DNA of 16,812 nt from positions 1 through 16,812 of the forward strand of contig DATARS010000072.1 of the NCBI GenBank assembly GCA_036269455.1. Direction: 5' to 3'. The notes under the pieces are model-generated. The model saw nothing but the letters and a program-made list of their open reading frames with translations. It did not search any database and was not told where the DNA came from. Numbering within the stretch: position 1 is the first letter of the stretch; each line of letters opens with the position of its first letter. A program made the position numbers and the translations under genes. This stretch comes from CF-96 sp036269455 (lineage in GTDB: Bacteria; Chloroflexota; Dormibacteria; Aeolococcales; Aeolococcaceae). Of the stretch, positions 4,941-12,607 are shown piece after piece.

Positions 4941-6748
4941 CCGATGATCGTGCCGCTCAGCGAGCTCAGGCCCGGGAGCGTGTAGGGAGCGCCGTTGACG
5001 GTGATCGTGGAGTTGCCGTCGGTGACGAAGTCGTCGACGATGCAGGTGCCGTTGATCGTCACCGAGCCGCTCGACGCGGTCTGGTTCGAGCCCGTGCCCA
5101 TGCCCGTCTGGACGATCCCGCCCGGGTAGTAGATCGTGCCCACATCCCAGTACTCCTGGGGCGCGCCGCTGCCGTAGTTCGCCAGCGAGTTGTTGTAGAC
5201 GGTGCCGTTGAGGGTGATCGCCGCCGTGTCCCCGGCCTCGGCGTCGAACCCGAAGTTGCCCGGGGTGGTGCGCGCCTGGAAGAAGCCCATCCCGTTGTAC
5301 AGCCCGTAGGAGGGGGCGCTCAGTGTCACCGTGCCCTTGCCGCCGATGATCAGCGAGAAGTTGGTGCCGGTGCCCCAGTAGCCGTCGGCCTTGAAGCTCT
5401 TCTGGTTCAGCGAGACCACGCCCATCAGGTTCGAGTTGGCGCCCGCGCAGGCCGGGCTGGTGGCCCCGACGTCGGCCGATCCCGAGGGGAAGCAGGGCGC
5501 GCCGTTGCCGGCGGTGCCGCTGGCGGTGAAGACGCCGGTCTTCGACACCGTTCCGGGGACGTTGCCCGCGAGCGGGTAGGGGCTGCCGGTGGCGATCAGG
5601 ACGTTGTAGCCCTGCACCGTCGCCCCCGCCGCGGTGTTGATGTCCAGGCCCTTGGGAAAGCGGAACACGCCCGGGTAGCCGGCCGAGGTGGGGTCGAGGG
5701 CCCCGGTGCAGTCGGCGAACTGGGTCGAGGCGGTGATCTGCACCGGGAAGTTATAGACGCCGGGCTGGAGCACGCCGCCGGCGGGCAGGGTGGTGTACAC
5801 CGGGGCGGCGGTCTGCCCGGGGCAGAGGGAGACGGTGGTGTCGGCGATCGGGTCGGTGACGCTGCTGCCGACCGGGTCGTTCACCTGCGCCTGGTTGACC
5901 ACGTAGTGCTCGTAGGCGAGCTTCACGCTGCCGACCGAGCAGGGAGGGGCGTTCCACGGGCCCTGGGTGGCCTCGTTCCATCCCGCGGGCTTGTTGATGT
6001 TGGCGGGCACCGACTTGGTGCCGAAGCACCAGTCGAAGGGCATGCCGGTGACGCTGATGAGGTTGCCGTAGACGGAGAGGTTGCTGTTGTCCTTGGCGTC
6101 GATGACGTCGGTGTAGCTGAAGCCGCCGGCCTGGGTCGAGGTCCAGGGATTGTTCGGCACCGAGCTGTTGGCGAAGATGTCGCCGTGGACGTTGAAGCTG
6201 CCCTGGCCGTTGCCGAGGATGCTGTGCGGGCCCACCTTGTCGAGGGCCACGATGCCGACGTTCTTGCCCGGCTGCACGCCGTTGAGCGCCTTGGCGGTCG
6301 CCCTGGTGGTGAGCGAGTTGAAGCCGAGCACCTGGGCGATGTACGGCATCCAGGTGCTGCTGAGCTGCACCGTCACCCCGCAGGCGTAGGGCGGCGGGAA
6401 GGTCGACGGCGAGCTGCTCACCGCCGCACCCCGATCCAGGCCCGCCTGGTCGATGTAGTCGGCGCTCCAGGACGAGCCCACGCCCGGGGCGTTCTGGTCG
6501 ATGACGTCCTGAATGGTCGAGCGGACGCGCTGGTCGCTCGGCGGCGCCGCGCCCTGCTCGCAGAGCGACTTGAGCGCCGCCGTGCCGGCGATGCTGGCGA
6601 AGTCGGCGGCGTTCTGCGCCCGCCGCGCCTGCACCAGCGCATAGCCGCCGTCGAGCGCGATCGCCATCATCCCCAGGAGCACGATGAGCGCCAGCGCGAA
6701 GATGATCATCACCTGGCCGCGCTCGCCGCGCCGCCGGCGCGTCCTCAC
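4937..6748 (-). CDS. Large TadG-like protein with Tad N-terminal domain
   Basis: 603 aa. The GTG at 6748-6746 overlaps the upstream TGA (GTGA), so the longer open frame beginning near 6886 is rejected. MRTRRRRGERGQ precedes a single membrane helix (about 13-33) and DGGYALVQARRAQNAADFASIAGTAAL (33-59), a clear Tad domain (TadE/TadG-like Flp pilus assembly). The remaining roughly 540 residues are extracellular, rich in Gly, Asn, Ser and Thr and alternate short beta-type segments, with several cysteine pairs. This could be a beta-helix or an adhesin-like passenger, but I recognise no named domain in it. Classical TadG proteins often end in a VWA domain; no MIDAS DxSxS motif was seen here. It is flanked on both sides by TadE-like genes with overlapping codons, so the three are almost certainly co-translated. 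Confidence 0.85.
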   Translation of the reverse strand: MRTRRRRGERGQVMIIFALALIVLLGMMAIALDGGYALVQARRAQNAADFASIAGTAALKSLCEQGAAPPSDQRVRSTIQDVIDQNAPGVGSSWSADYIDQAGLDRGAAVSSSPSTFPPPYACGVTVQLSSTWMPYIAQVLGFNSLTTRATAKALNGVQPGKNVGIVALDKVGPHSILGNGQGSFNVHGDIFANSSVPNNPWTSTQAGGFSYTDVIDAKDNSNLSVYGNLISVTGMPFDWCFGTKSVPANINKPAGWNEATQGPWNAPPCSVGSVKLAYEHYVVNQAQVNDPVGSSVTDPIADTTVSLCPGQTAAPVYTTLPAGGVLQPGVYNFPVQITASTQFADCTGALDPTSAGYPGVFRFPKGLDINTAAGATVQGYNVLIATGSPYPLAGNVPGTVSKTGVFTASGTAGNGAPCFPSGSADVGATSPACAGANSNLMGVVSLNQKSFKADGYWGTGTNFSLIIGGKGTVTLSAPSYGLYNGMGFFQARTTPGNFGFDAEAGDTAAITLNGTVYNNSLANYGSGAPQEYWDVGTIYYPGGIVQTGMGTGSNQTASSGSVTINGTCIVDDFVTDGNSTITVNGAPYTLPGLSSLSGTIIG

Positions 6749-7215
6749 GGTGCCACCCCCGCCTGGGCGGTGACGACGAAGTTGGAGAGCAGCGGCACCC
6801 CGGAGACGATCTTGGACTGCACCGTCACCACCTCCATCGAGACGCTGCTCCGGGTGCCCGCCAGGGCGTGGCGCAGCGCCACGCACGAGGCCGAGCAGGC
6901 GGCGCCGTAGCTGATGCTGGTGAACGAGCCCGAGCCCTGCTCCGCGTTCACCGCGCTGGTCACGTCGGTGGTCTCCTGGGTCGCGGAGACGCCCTTGCGC
7001 ACGTCGTTGGCGGCGGTCACGGCGCCGGCGCGGGCGGCGCCGTTGAGCGCGATCACGGTGTGGACCCCCTGCCAGCCGACGTAGGCGAGCGCGAGCAGCA
7101 GGATCATCACCGGCAGGGAGATGGCGAACTCCACCAGGCTCTGCCCGCCGGCCTCCTGCTGGCGACGGCTGCAGCGAGGCGCGCGGACAGGGACTCTGTG
7201 CACCACCACCCCCAA
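6745..7215 (-). CDS. TadE-like pseudopilin (first gene of the Tad-like operon)
   Basis: 156 aa from a TTG at 7215; in-frame GTGs at 7209, 7206 and 7203 are equally possible, the last one having a G-rich run at a suitable distance. The motif GGQSLVEFAISLP (23-35) and the helix to about residue 52 identify a TadE-like pseudopilin; GVHTVIALNGAARAGAVTAAN continues the helix as in the family. Two close cysteines (ACSASC) lie in the periplasmic/extracellular part. It is the promoter-proximal gene of the three-gene set; its TGA overlaps the GTG of the TadG-like gene. Confidence 0.82.
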   Translation of the reverse strand: MGVVVHRVPVRAPRCSRRQQEAGGQSLVEFAISLPVMILLLALAYVGWQGVHTVIALNGAARAGAVTAANDVRKGVSATQETTDVTSAVNAEQGSGSFTSISYGAACSASCVALRHALAGTRSSVSMEVVTVQSKIVSGVPLLSNFVVTAQAGVAP

Positions 7216-7226
7216 CAGTTGCGACC

Positions 7227-7247
7227 GGAGCGGCGGGAGCCCGCTCC
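7227..7247 (-). terminator. Hairpin between the coiled-coil gene and the Tad-like operon
   Basis: GGAGCGG (7227-7233) pairs with CCGCTCC (7241-7247) around a 7-base loop, in the 105-base gap 7216-7320. It could end transcription from the upstream minus-strand pair or lie in the 5' leader of the Tad-like operon. No T-run follows. GATACT on the minus strand at 7264-7259 is a possible -10 but has no good -35. Nothing else is visible in the gap. Confidence 0.3.
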
Positions 7248-7320
7248 GCGAGGGTGTCAGTATCGGTTCGGCGCCTGTGGTGGTGGCTGGCGAGCGCGTG
7301 ACGATGCGCCGACCGGGTCG

Positions 7321-8079
7321 TCAGCCGGCCGATACCTCGGGGTCCGCCGCCTCGCGCAGCGCGGCGCGCGCCTGCTCCAGCGCGGCCTCGACGCGGCGCA
7401 CCGCCTCCCTCGCCGACTCGAGCTCGCGCTCGCGCCGGGCGACGTCGTTCTCGAGCCGGCGGCGACGGGCCAGCTCGGCGGGGGAGGGGCGGGGCGGCCG
7501 TGCCGGCGCCGGGGGTGGCGGCGGCACCGCGGCGGCGGGGCGGGGCGGCGGCCGCTCACGGTGGCGGCCGGCGATCGCCGCCGTGACCTCCTCGGTGTCG
7601 GGCTCGGGGTCGCCGGTGGGCCCGAAGCCCGGGGGGTCGAGGTCGCGGTCGAGGGTGCCGCGGAGCAGGGCCGTCCGCTCCGCGGCGCCGCCGAGCGCGG
7701 CCGCCTGGGCGGTGGTCTGGGCGCGGCGAACGGTGGCGTCGGTGACCGCGTGGCCGCTCCGCTCGAGGATGGCCCGGGCCCTCACCGCGATCTCGTCGAG
7801 GAGCTCGCGGACCCGTGCGCTCGCCGCGCGCACCGCCTCGCCGGAGCCGGCGCGCTGGGCGTCGCGGGCGTCGGCGGTCGCGGCGAGCAGGTCGCGGACG
7901 AGCTCGGCGTCGCCGCTGGCGAGCTGGTCGACGACCCAGGCGCCGAGCACCGGCCGGCGCAGCTTCGCCACCACCGCGGCCGCCTCACGGTCGCCGTCCC
8001 GGCGCAGCGTCCGGGCGAGCTCGGTACGACCGCGCACGAAGTCGTCGAGCGGTCCGTGGTAGAGCTCGTCCCCGGGCAT
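7321..8079 (-). CDS. Uncharacterised protein with conserved N-terminal helical domain and C-terminal coiled coil
   Basis: 252 aa, ATG at 8079, four bases after the stop of the dehydratase gene. The first 55 residues (LYHGPLDDFVRGRTELARTL, then REAAAVVAKLRRPVLGAWVVDQL) match from memory a widespread but uncharacterised family in high-GC bacteria with a pattern like LYxxPxxxFxxxRxxLAxxLRxxGD and LRKPSxxAWAVNQL. The middle is an Ala/Arg-rich helical region. A Pro-rich linker spans 177-200 and a charged coiled coil 202-246 (ERELESAREAVRRVEAALEQ). There is no signal peptide or membrane helix, so it is cytoplasmic. No function is established that I know of; automated labels for this family are unreliable. 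Confidence 0.78.
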   Translation of the reverse strand: MPGDELYHGPLDDFVRGRTELARTLRRDGDREAAAVVAKLRRPVLGAWVVDQLASGDAELVRDLLAATADARDAQRAGSGEAVRAASARVRELLDEIAVRARAILERSGHAVTDATVRRAQTTAQAAALGGAAERTALLRGTLDRDLDPPGFGPTGDPEPDTEEVTAAIAGRHRERPPPRPAAAVPPPPPAPARPPRPSPAELARRRRLENDVARRERELESAREAVRRVEAALEQARAALREAADPEVSAG

Positions 8080-8083
8080 GCGG

Positions 8084-9022
8084 CTAGGTCCTCCCCAGGA
8101 GCAGGCGGGCGTGCTCCTCGGGGGCGATGTTGCGCCCGGTGACCACGCAGACGGCGGGTCCGGCGCCGCCGCCGAGGCCCCGGCGCATCGCCGCGGCCAC
8201 CGCCAGGGCGCCGGTGGGCTCGACCACCAGCCCGGCGGCGGCGAGGGCGCGGACCGCCTCGACCACCGCAGCGTCGCTCACCGCGACGAGGTCGTCGACG
8301 AGCGCCTCGACGATCGGGAAGGTGAGCTCGCCCGGGGTGGTGTTGCGGGCGCCGTCGCAGATGGTGCGCGGTGCCGGGACGCTGAGCCTGCGTCCGGCGC
8401 GGAGCGAGCGCACCGTGTCGTCGCCGTCCTCGGGCTCGACGCCGATGATCCGCACCCGCCGGCCCAGGGCGTCGCGCAGCGCCACCGCCATCCCGGCGAG
8501 CAGGCCCCCGCCGCCGAGCGGCACCACCACGGTGGCGGCGGCGGGCACCTGCTCGGCGAGCTCGAGCCCGCAGGTGCCCTGCCCGGCGATCACCAGGGGG
8601 TGGTCGTAGGCCGGGATCATGGTGAGGCCGCGTTCGACGGCGACCGCCTCCGCGGCGGCGTTGCGCTGGTGGGTCTCGGGCGGGCTGATCAGCACCTCGG
8701 CGCCCATCCGCTCGACCGCGGCCCGCTTGTACGCGGTGGCGTTGTCGGGCATCACCACCACCGCGGGGATGCCCTGCGCCCGCGCCGCCGTCGCCACCGC
8801 GAGACCGTGGTTGCCGCTGCTGGCGGTGACGACGCCGCCCGGGCGCAGTCCGAGGACGGCGTTGGTGGCGCCGCGGATCTTGAAGGCGCCGATGGCCTGG
8901 AGGCTCTCGCACTTGGCCATCAGCCCGAGCTCGTCGAGGCGGACCACCGGGGTGCGGTGGACGCGGCGGGCGATGCGGTGCGCGGCGGTGCGCACGTCCG
9001 CGGGGGTGACGGCGTGGCCCAT
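8084..9022 (-). CDS. PLP-dependent serine/threonine dehydratase (threonine ammonia-lyase family)
   Basis: 312 aa, fold-type II PLP enzyme without a C-terminal ACT domain, so the catabolic/serine-racemase-like type rather than the IlvA type. AFKIRGA at 46-52 holds the Schiff-base Lys48; SSGNHG at 68-73 binds the substrate carboxylate; GGGGL at 170-174 binds the PLP phosphate; EPTGA (268-272) and TGRN (295-298) are at their usual places. The family deaminates threonine or serine to the 2-oxoacid and ammonia, or racemises serine; the exact substrate is not clear. The start MGHAVTP was chosen because the family N-terminus begins there; the open frame extends much further upstream only as an antisense shadow of the exonuclease and hydrolase genes. 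No Shine-Dalgarno is seen. It forms a pair with the coiled-coil gene. Confidence 0.9.
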   Translation of the reverse strand: MGHAVTPADVRTAAHRIARRVHRTPVVRLDELGLMAKCESLQAIGAFKIRGATNAVLGLRPGGVVTASSGNHGLAVATAARAQGIPAVVVMPDNATAYKRAAVERMGAEVLISPPETHQRNAAAEAVAVERGLTMIPAYDHPLVIAGQGTCGLELAEQVPAAATVVVPLGGGGLLAGMAVALRDALGRRVRIIGVEPEDGDDTVRSLRAGRRLSVPAPRTICDGARNTTPGELTFPIVEALVDDLVAVSDAAVVEAVRALAAAGLVVEPTGALAVAAAMRRGLGGGAGPAVCVVTGRNIAPEEHARLLLGRT

Positions 9023-9124
9023 GCTGGGCCAGGTTGTACTCGACGCGGCGTCAGGCCGGCGGGGCCGCCGGTCCGCCCCGCGGCGCGGGGGTGCTCGGCA
9101 GCGATCACCTGGCAAGATGGCGCG

Positions 9125-9916
9125 GTGCGCCTGGCCACCTGGAACGTCAACTCCATCGCCGCGCGCCTGCCCCGGCTGCTCGAGTGGCTGGAGCAGACCG
9201 CGCCCCACGTGGTCTGCCTGCAGGAGACCAAGATCGCCGACGCGGAGTTCCCGCTCGCCGAGATCGAGGCGCTCGGATACGAGGTCGCCTCGCACGGGCT
9301 GGGGCGGTGGAACGGCGTGGCCCTGCTCTCGCGCGTCGGGCTCGAGGAGGTGACCCCGGGGTTCCCGGGCGCTCCCCAGGTGACCCCGCCCGAGGCGCGG
9401 GCGATCGGCGGCAGCTGCGCCGGTGTCCGGGTGTGGTCGGTCTACGTCCCCAACGGCCGCGAGGTCGGCCATCCCCAGTACGTGTACAAGCTCGACTGGC
9501 TGCGCGCCCTGCGGTCGGCGCTCGCCGGCGAGCTCGCCACCCGGGCCGAGCTGGTGGTCTGCGGCGACTTCAACGTCGCCCCCACCGACGCCGACGTCTG
9601 GGACCCGGCGGCCTTCGTCGACTCGACCCACGTCACCGAGCCGGAGCGGCAGGCGCTCGCCGAGCTGCGCGCGCTCGGGCTCGAGGACGTCATGCCCCGG
9701 CCGCTGAAGTACGACCACCCCTTCACCTACTGGGACTACCGGGCGGGCAACTTCCACAAGAACCTGGGGATGCGCATCGACCTCGTCTACGCGACCCGCC
9801 CGGTGGCCGCCGCGGTCGTCGACGCCTACGTCGACCGCAACGCGCGCAAGGGCAAGGGCCCCTCCGACCATGCTCCCGTGGTCGTGGATCTGCGCGACCC
9901 CTCCGATCCGGGCTAG
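9125..9916 (+). CDS. xthA: Exodeoxyribonuclease III (AP endonuclease)
   Basis: 263 aa, near the 268 aa of E. coli ExoIII. GTG start at 9125 gives the canonical beginning MRLATWNVNSIAAR. Active-site residues of the endonuclease/exonuclease/phosphatase fold are all present: Asn7, Glu34 in CLQETKI, Tyr108 in VYVPNG, Asp148 and Asn150 in GDFNVAP, and Asp248-His249 in SDHAPV. The enzyme cleaves the backbone at abasic sites in base-excision repair and degrades 3' ends, using Mg2+. It is divergent from the dehydratase gene with about 100 bases between. The Shine-Dalgarno is weak; the much longer open frame upstream is antisense to the dehydratase and is rejected. A second paralogue elsewhere in the genome is possible. 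Confidence 0.95.
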   Translation: MRLATWNVNSIAARLPRLLEWLEQTAPHVVCLQETKIADAEFPLAEIEALGYEVASHGLGRWNGVALLSRVGLEEVTPGFPGAPQVTPPEARAIGGSCAGVRVWSVYVPNGREVGHPQYVYKLDWLRALRSALAGELATRAELVVCGDFNVAPTDADVWDPAAFVDSTHVTEPERQALAELRALGLEDVMPRPLKYDHPFTYWDYRAGNFHKNLGMRIDLVYATRPVAAAVVDAYVDRNARKGKGPSDHAPVVVDLRDPSDPG

Positions 9917-9958
9917 CCTTCCCCACCGTTTGTGGGTGGACCGGGATGGAGGGTCGAG

Positions 9959-11131
9959 GTGTTGACAGGCACGGCGATCGATGCCCTTCTGGAGGAGGGC
10001 GCCGCGACTGGAGCGGTGCCCGGTGCGGTGGTCACGGTGGTGGGCCGCGACGGCGTCATCTTCGAGGGTGCCGCGGGGACGCTGAGCGCGGGCGGCGACG
10101 CCCCGGTGCGGCTCGACACGATGTTCCGGATCGCCTCGATGACCAAGGCGATGACCACGGCGTGCGCGCTCCAGCTCGTCGAGCAGGGTCGCCTCGACCT
10201 CGACCGGACCGTCGCCTCGGTCGTCCCCGCCTTCGCCGGCGTGCAGGTGCTGGCCGGCTTCGACGGCGACACCCCGGTGCTGCGCGCCCCGGCGAGCGAG
10301 CCGACCGTGCGCCAGCTGATGAACCACACCACCGGCCTCGCCTACTGGTTCATCAACGCGGAGATGGTCCGCTACCACGAGCTCACCGGCTGCCCCAACG
10401 TCTTCAGCGGGCTGCGGGCCTCGGTCCAGCTGCCCCTGATCGCCGATCCGGGGACGATCTGGCACTACGGCGTCAACACCGACTGGCTCGGCTTCGTGAT
10501 CGAGGCGCTGAGCGGCCAGACCCTCGACGCCTACATGGCCGAGCACATCTTCGCGCCGCTGGGGATGACCGACGCCACCTTTGCGCCGACCCCCGAGCAG
10601 AACGCGCGGATGATGGCGGTGCACGCCCGCACCCCCGACGGCGGCGTGGTGCCGATCCCCGTCGACCTCCCGCCGGCGCCGGAGTGGATGGCCGGAGGCC
10701 ACGGCGTCGCCTGCACCGCGGGCGACTACGGCCGCTTCGTCCAGGCGCTGCTGAACGACGGCGGCCCGATCCTCCGCCCCGAGAGCGTCGACCTGATGTT
10801 CACCGACTCGCTGGGCGGGATCGCGCTCCCCGACATCATCCGCTCGGCCGACCCGGCGCTCTCCAATGACATCCCGTCGTTGCCGGTCCGGCAGGGCTGG
10901 GGCCTGGGCCTGCACCTCTTCCTCGAGGACCTGCCGGGGATGCGCAGCGCCGGCTCGGGCGACTGGGCGGGGATCTTCAACAGCTACTTCTGGATCGACC
11001 GCGCCGGCGGGGTCGGCACCGTCTTCCTCACCCAGGTGCTGCCCTTCTTCGACGTCCGGACCGTGCCCCTCGCCCTCGCCGTCGAGCAGGCGGTCTTCGC
11101 GGAGCTGCGCTCCCCCGCCGCAACCGTGTAG
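9959..11131 (+). CDS. Serine hydrolase of the beta-lactamase / PBP4-like family
   Basis: 390 aa from GTG 9959, which has GGAGGG at 9948-9953 five bases upstream; GTG 9932 would add nine residues without a better signal. Motifs of class C beta-lactamase-like hydrolases (EstB, PBP4*) are clear: Ser60-Met-Thr-Lys63 as the nucleophile motif, Tyr170-Gly-Val-Asn173 as the YxN motif, and GDWAG at 334-338 in place of the third KTG/HxG-type box. MNHTTGL at 121-127 is also typical. There is no signal peptide, so the protein is probably a cytoplasmic esterase/amidase rather than a cell-wall enzyme or a resistance beta-lactamase. It lies 42 bases after xthA and ends one base from the convergent glycosyltransferase. 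Confidence 0.9.
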   Translation: MLTGTAIDALLEEGAATGAVPGAVVTVVGRDGVIFEGAAGTLSAGGDAPVRLDTMFRIASMTKAMTTACALQLVEQGRLDLDRTVASVVPAFAGVQVLAGFDGDTPVLRAPASEPTVRQLMNHTTGLAYWFINAEMVRYHELTGCPNVFSGLRASVQLPLIADPGTIWHYGVNTDWLGFVIEALSGQTLDAYMAEHIFAPLGMTDATFAPTPEQNARMMAVHARTPDGGVVPIPVDLPPAPEWMAGGHGVACTAGDYGRFVQALLNDGGPILRPESVDLMFTDSLGGIALPDIIRSADPALSNDIPSLPVRQGWGLGLHLFLEDLPGMRSAGSGDWAGIFNSYFWIDRAGGVGTVFLTQVLPFFDVRTVPLALAVEQAVFAELRSPAATV

Positions 11132-11132
11132 G

Positions 11133-12491
11133 TCAGCCCCGGGGCGGCGACGCCCCCTGATGCTCGGAGATGTAGCCCAGCCGCGCGGCGAGCGCCTCGA
11201 TCACCCGCGGCCATGTCATCTCCGCCGCGTCCCGCCGCGCGGCGAGACGCATCCGCGCGCCCAGCTCGGGCTGGTGGTGCAGCCCGAGCAGGGCGTCGGC
11301 CACCTCCTCGCCGCGGTCGGTGGTGACCGCGAGCGAGTTGACCCAGGGGCGCGAGTACTCCTCGCCGGTGCTGCCGACCACCGCCACCCCGCCCGCCGCC
11401 ATCGCCTCGAGCCCGACCAGGCCGAAGGGCTCGTGGGCGGAGTTGGCGAGGACCGCGTCGGCGGCGGCGTAGAGCGTCGAGGCGACCGGGGGCTCGAGGA
11501 AGCCGAGCAGATTGACCACCGGCGCCGAGGTGGCGTCGAGCGCCGAGGCGACCGTGGCGGTGTCGACCGCCCCGGTGTGGTCGGCGACCTCGAGCCCGCG
11601 GCGGTGGCAGTGGGCGATCACCTCGCCGCCGTAGCCCTCGACGCCGCCGCGCATCAGCAGCCGGGCGGGCAGGCCCCGGGCACGGAGCGAGGCCAGCGCG
11701 TCGATCGCCTGGTGCCAGCGCTTGTCCGGGCAGAAGCGGCCAACCTTGACCGCAAGGCATGGGGACCGAGCGGCGTCGCGCAGGCTGCGCACCTCGCCGG
11801 CGTCGACCTCGGCGAGCGCCGCCTCCGGGATGCCGTTGGGCACCACCAGCGGGTTCACCCCCCAGCGCCACATGAGGTGACGCATGTAGCGGCTCACCGT
11901 GGTGATCTCGGCGACATAGCCGAGCGTGTCCCAGTCGATGCGCTCGAACCCATAGGAGTTGTTGGCGTTCCAGAGCATCACGCAGCGGTCACGCAGCCCG
12001 CGGCGGTACAGCTCGTCGCTCAGCACCCGGGTGAAGTCGGCGGTCTGCCACTCCTCGGTCATCACCGCGACCAGCCGCCCGCGCTCGATCGCCGGGGCGA
12101 TCACCGCCTCGACGAGGTGCCCGGGAAGGGTGGTCTCGAGGTCGACGATCTTCGCCTCCTCCGCCTGATAGACCCCGACCGGGTTGTGGCGGCTCAGCGG
12201 CTGGCACCAGCGCAGCAGGCGCACTCCGTCGCGCCATTCCTCGGCGGGCAGCTCGGGATCGCCGACGAAGGCGAGAGTGGTCGCGTAGCCGAGCGAGGCC
12301 GCGGCGCGGGAGAACTCGCGCATCCGCACTCCGAGGCCGCCGGCGAGGCTGTAGGCGTCGGGGCCCTCGAACGCGACGAGGACGAACTCCAACGTCTCGG
12401 GAGTCAGGGCGGCACGCCGCGAGACGACCTCCGCCGTCCGGCCGTTGGGCATGGGCTCCGGAGTGTGACGCGTGGTCTGTGACATGTCCAT
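11133..12491 (-). CDS. GT4-type glycosyltransferase
   Basis: 452 aa, two Rossmann-like domains of the GT-B fold. The N-terminal domain has GGLGVRMREF at 51-60 (acceptor-side glycine loop) and the linker VPNGI at 217-221. The C-terminal domain has VGRFCPDKRWHQ (250-261) and the EX7E motif Glu354-Pro-Phe-Gly...Glu362, which binds the nucleotide-sugar donor; the pattern is that of glycogen/trehalose-synthase-like or sucrose-synthase-like GT4 enzymes with a retaining mechanism. Donor and acceptor cannot be named. There is no membrane segment. The ATG at 12491 has no clear Shine-Dalgarno; Met3 is an alternative start. It stands alone on this strand, so the pathway is not shown by neighbours. Confidence 0.85.
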   Translation of the reverse strand: MDMSQTTRHTPEPMPNGRTAEVVSRRAALTPETLEFVLVAFEGPDAYSLAGGLGVRMREFSRAAASLGYATTLAFVGDPELPAEEWRDGVRLLRWCQPLSRHNPVGVYQAEEAKIVDLETTLPGHLVEAVIAPAIERGRLVAVMTEEWQTADFTRVLSDELYRRGLRDRCVMLWNANNSYGFERIDWDTLGYVAEITTVSRYMRHLMWRWGVNPLVVPNGIPEAALAEVDAGEVRSLRDAARSPCLAVKVGRFCPDKRWHQAIDALASLRARGLPARLLMRGGVEGYGGEVIAHCHRRGLEVADHTGAVDTATVASALDATSAPVVNLLGFLEPPVASTLYAAADAVLANSAHEPFGLVGLEAMAAGGVAVVGSTGEEYSRPWVNSLAVTTDRGEEVADALLGLHHQPELGARMRLAARRDAAEMTWPRVIEALAARLGYISEHQGASPPRG

Positions 12492-12509
12492 GGGGGTTTC
12501 ATGAAGATT

Positions 12510-12522
12510 CAGTTAACCCTGG
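12510..12522 (+). promoter_or_regulatory. Candidate regulatory motif CAGTTAACCCTGG
   Basis: This 13-mer matches 12 of 13 bases of the minus-strand motif at 16294-16306. It lies 86 bases before the cupredoxin lipoprotein start, in the gap shared with the divergent glycosyltransferase gene. TTAACC could also be a weak -35 element. Confidence 0.35.
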
Positions 12523-12568
12523 GGCGTTTGGCAGGATGAGTGCGGTGATGTCGCACTTCCTGTCCACA

Positions 12569-12596
12569 TCGACAGCACGGTTCGATCGCCTATCAT
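12569..12596 (+). promoter_or_regulatory. Near-leaderless promoter of the cupredoxin lipoprotein
   Basis: TCGACA (12569-12574, five of six -35 bases) and TATCAT (12591-12596, a strong -10) are separated by 16 bases. The start of transcription would fall near 12603, only about five bases before the ATG at 12608. This explains the absence of a ribosome binding site and decides the start codon. Confidence 0.62.
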
Positions 12597-12607
12597 TCCC
12601 ACCCGGC

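Noticed and set aside
6749..6886. 46-residue N-terminal extension of the TadG-like protein
   Set aside because: It overlaps the TadE-like gene in another frame; the GTGA junction at 6745-6748 gives a natural start just before the Tad domain.
9023..10915. Long minus-strand extension of the dehydratase frame through xthA and the hydrolase gene
   Set aside because: It is antisense to two genes with complete catalytic motifs; the family N-terminus begins at 9022.
9959..11131. Reading the serine hydrolase as an antibiotic-resistance beta-lactamase
   Set aside because: There is no signal peptide and the third motif is of the esterase/PBP4-like type, so resistance cannot be inferred.
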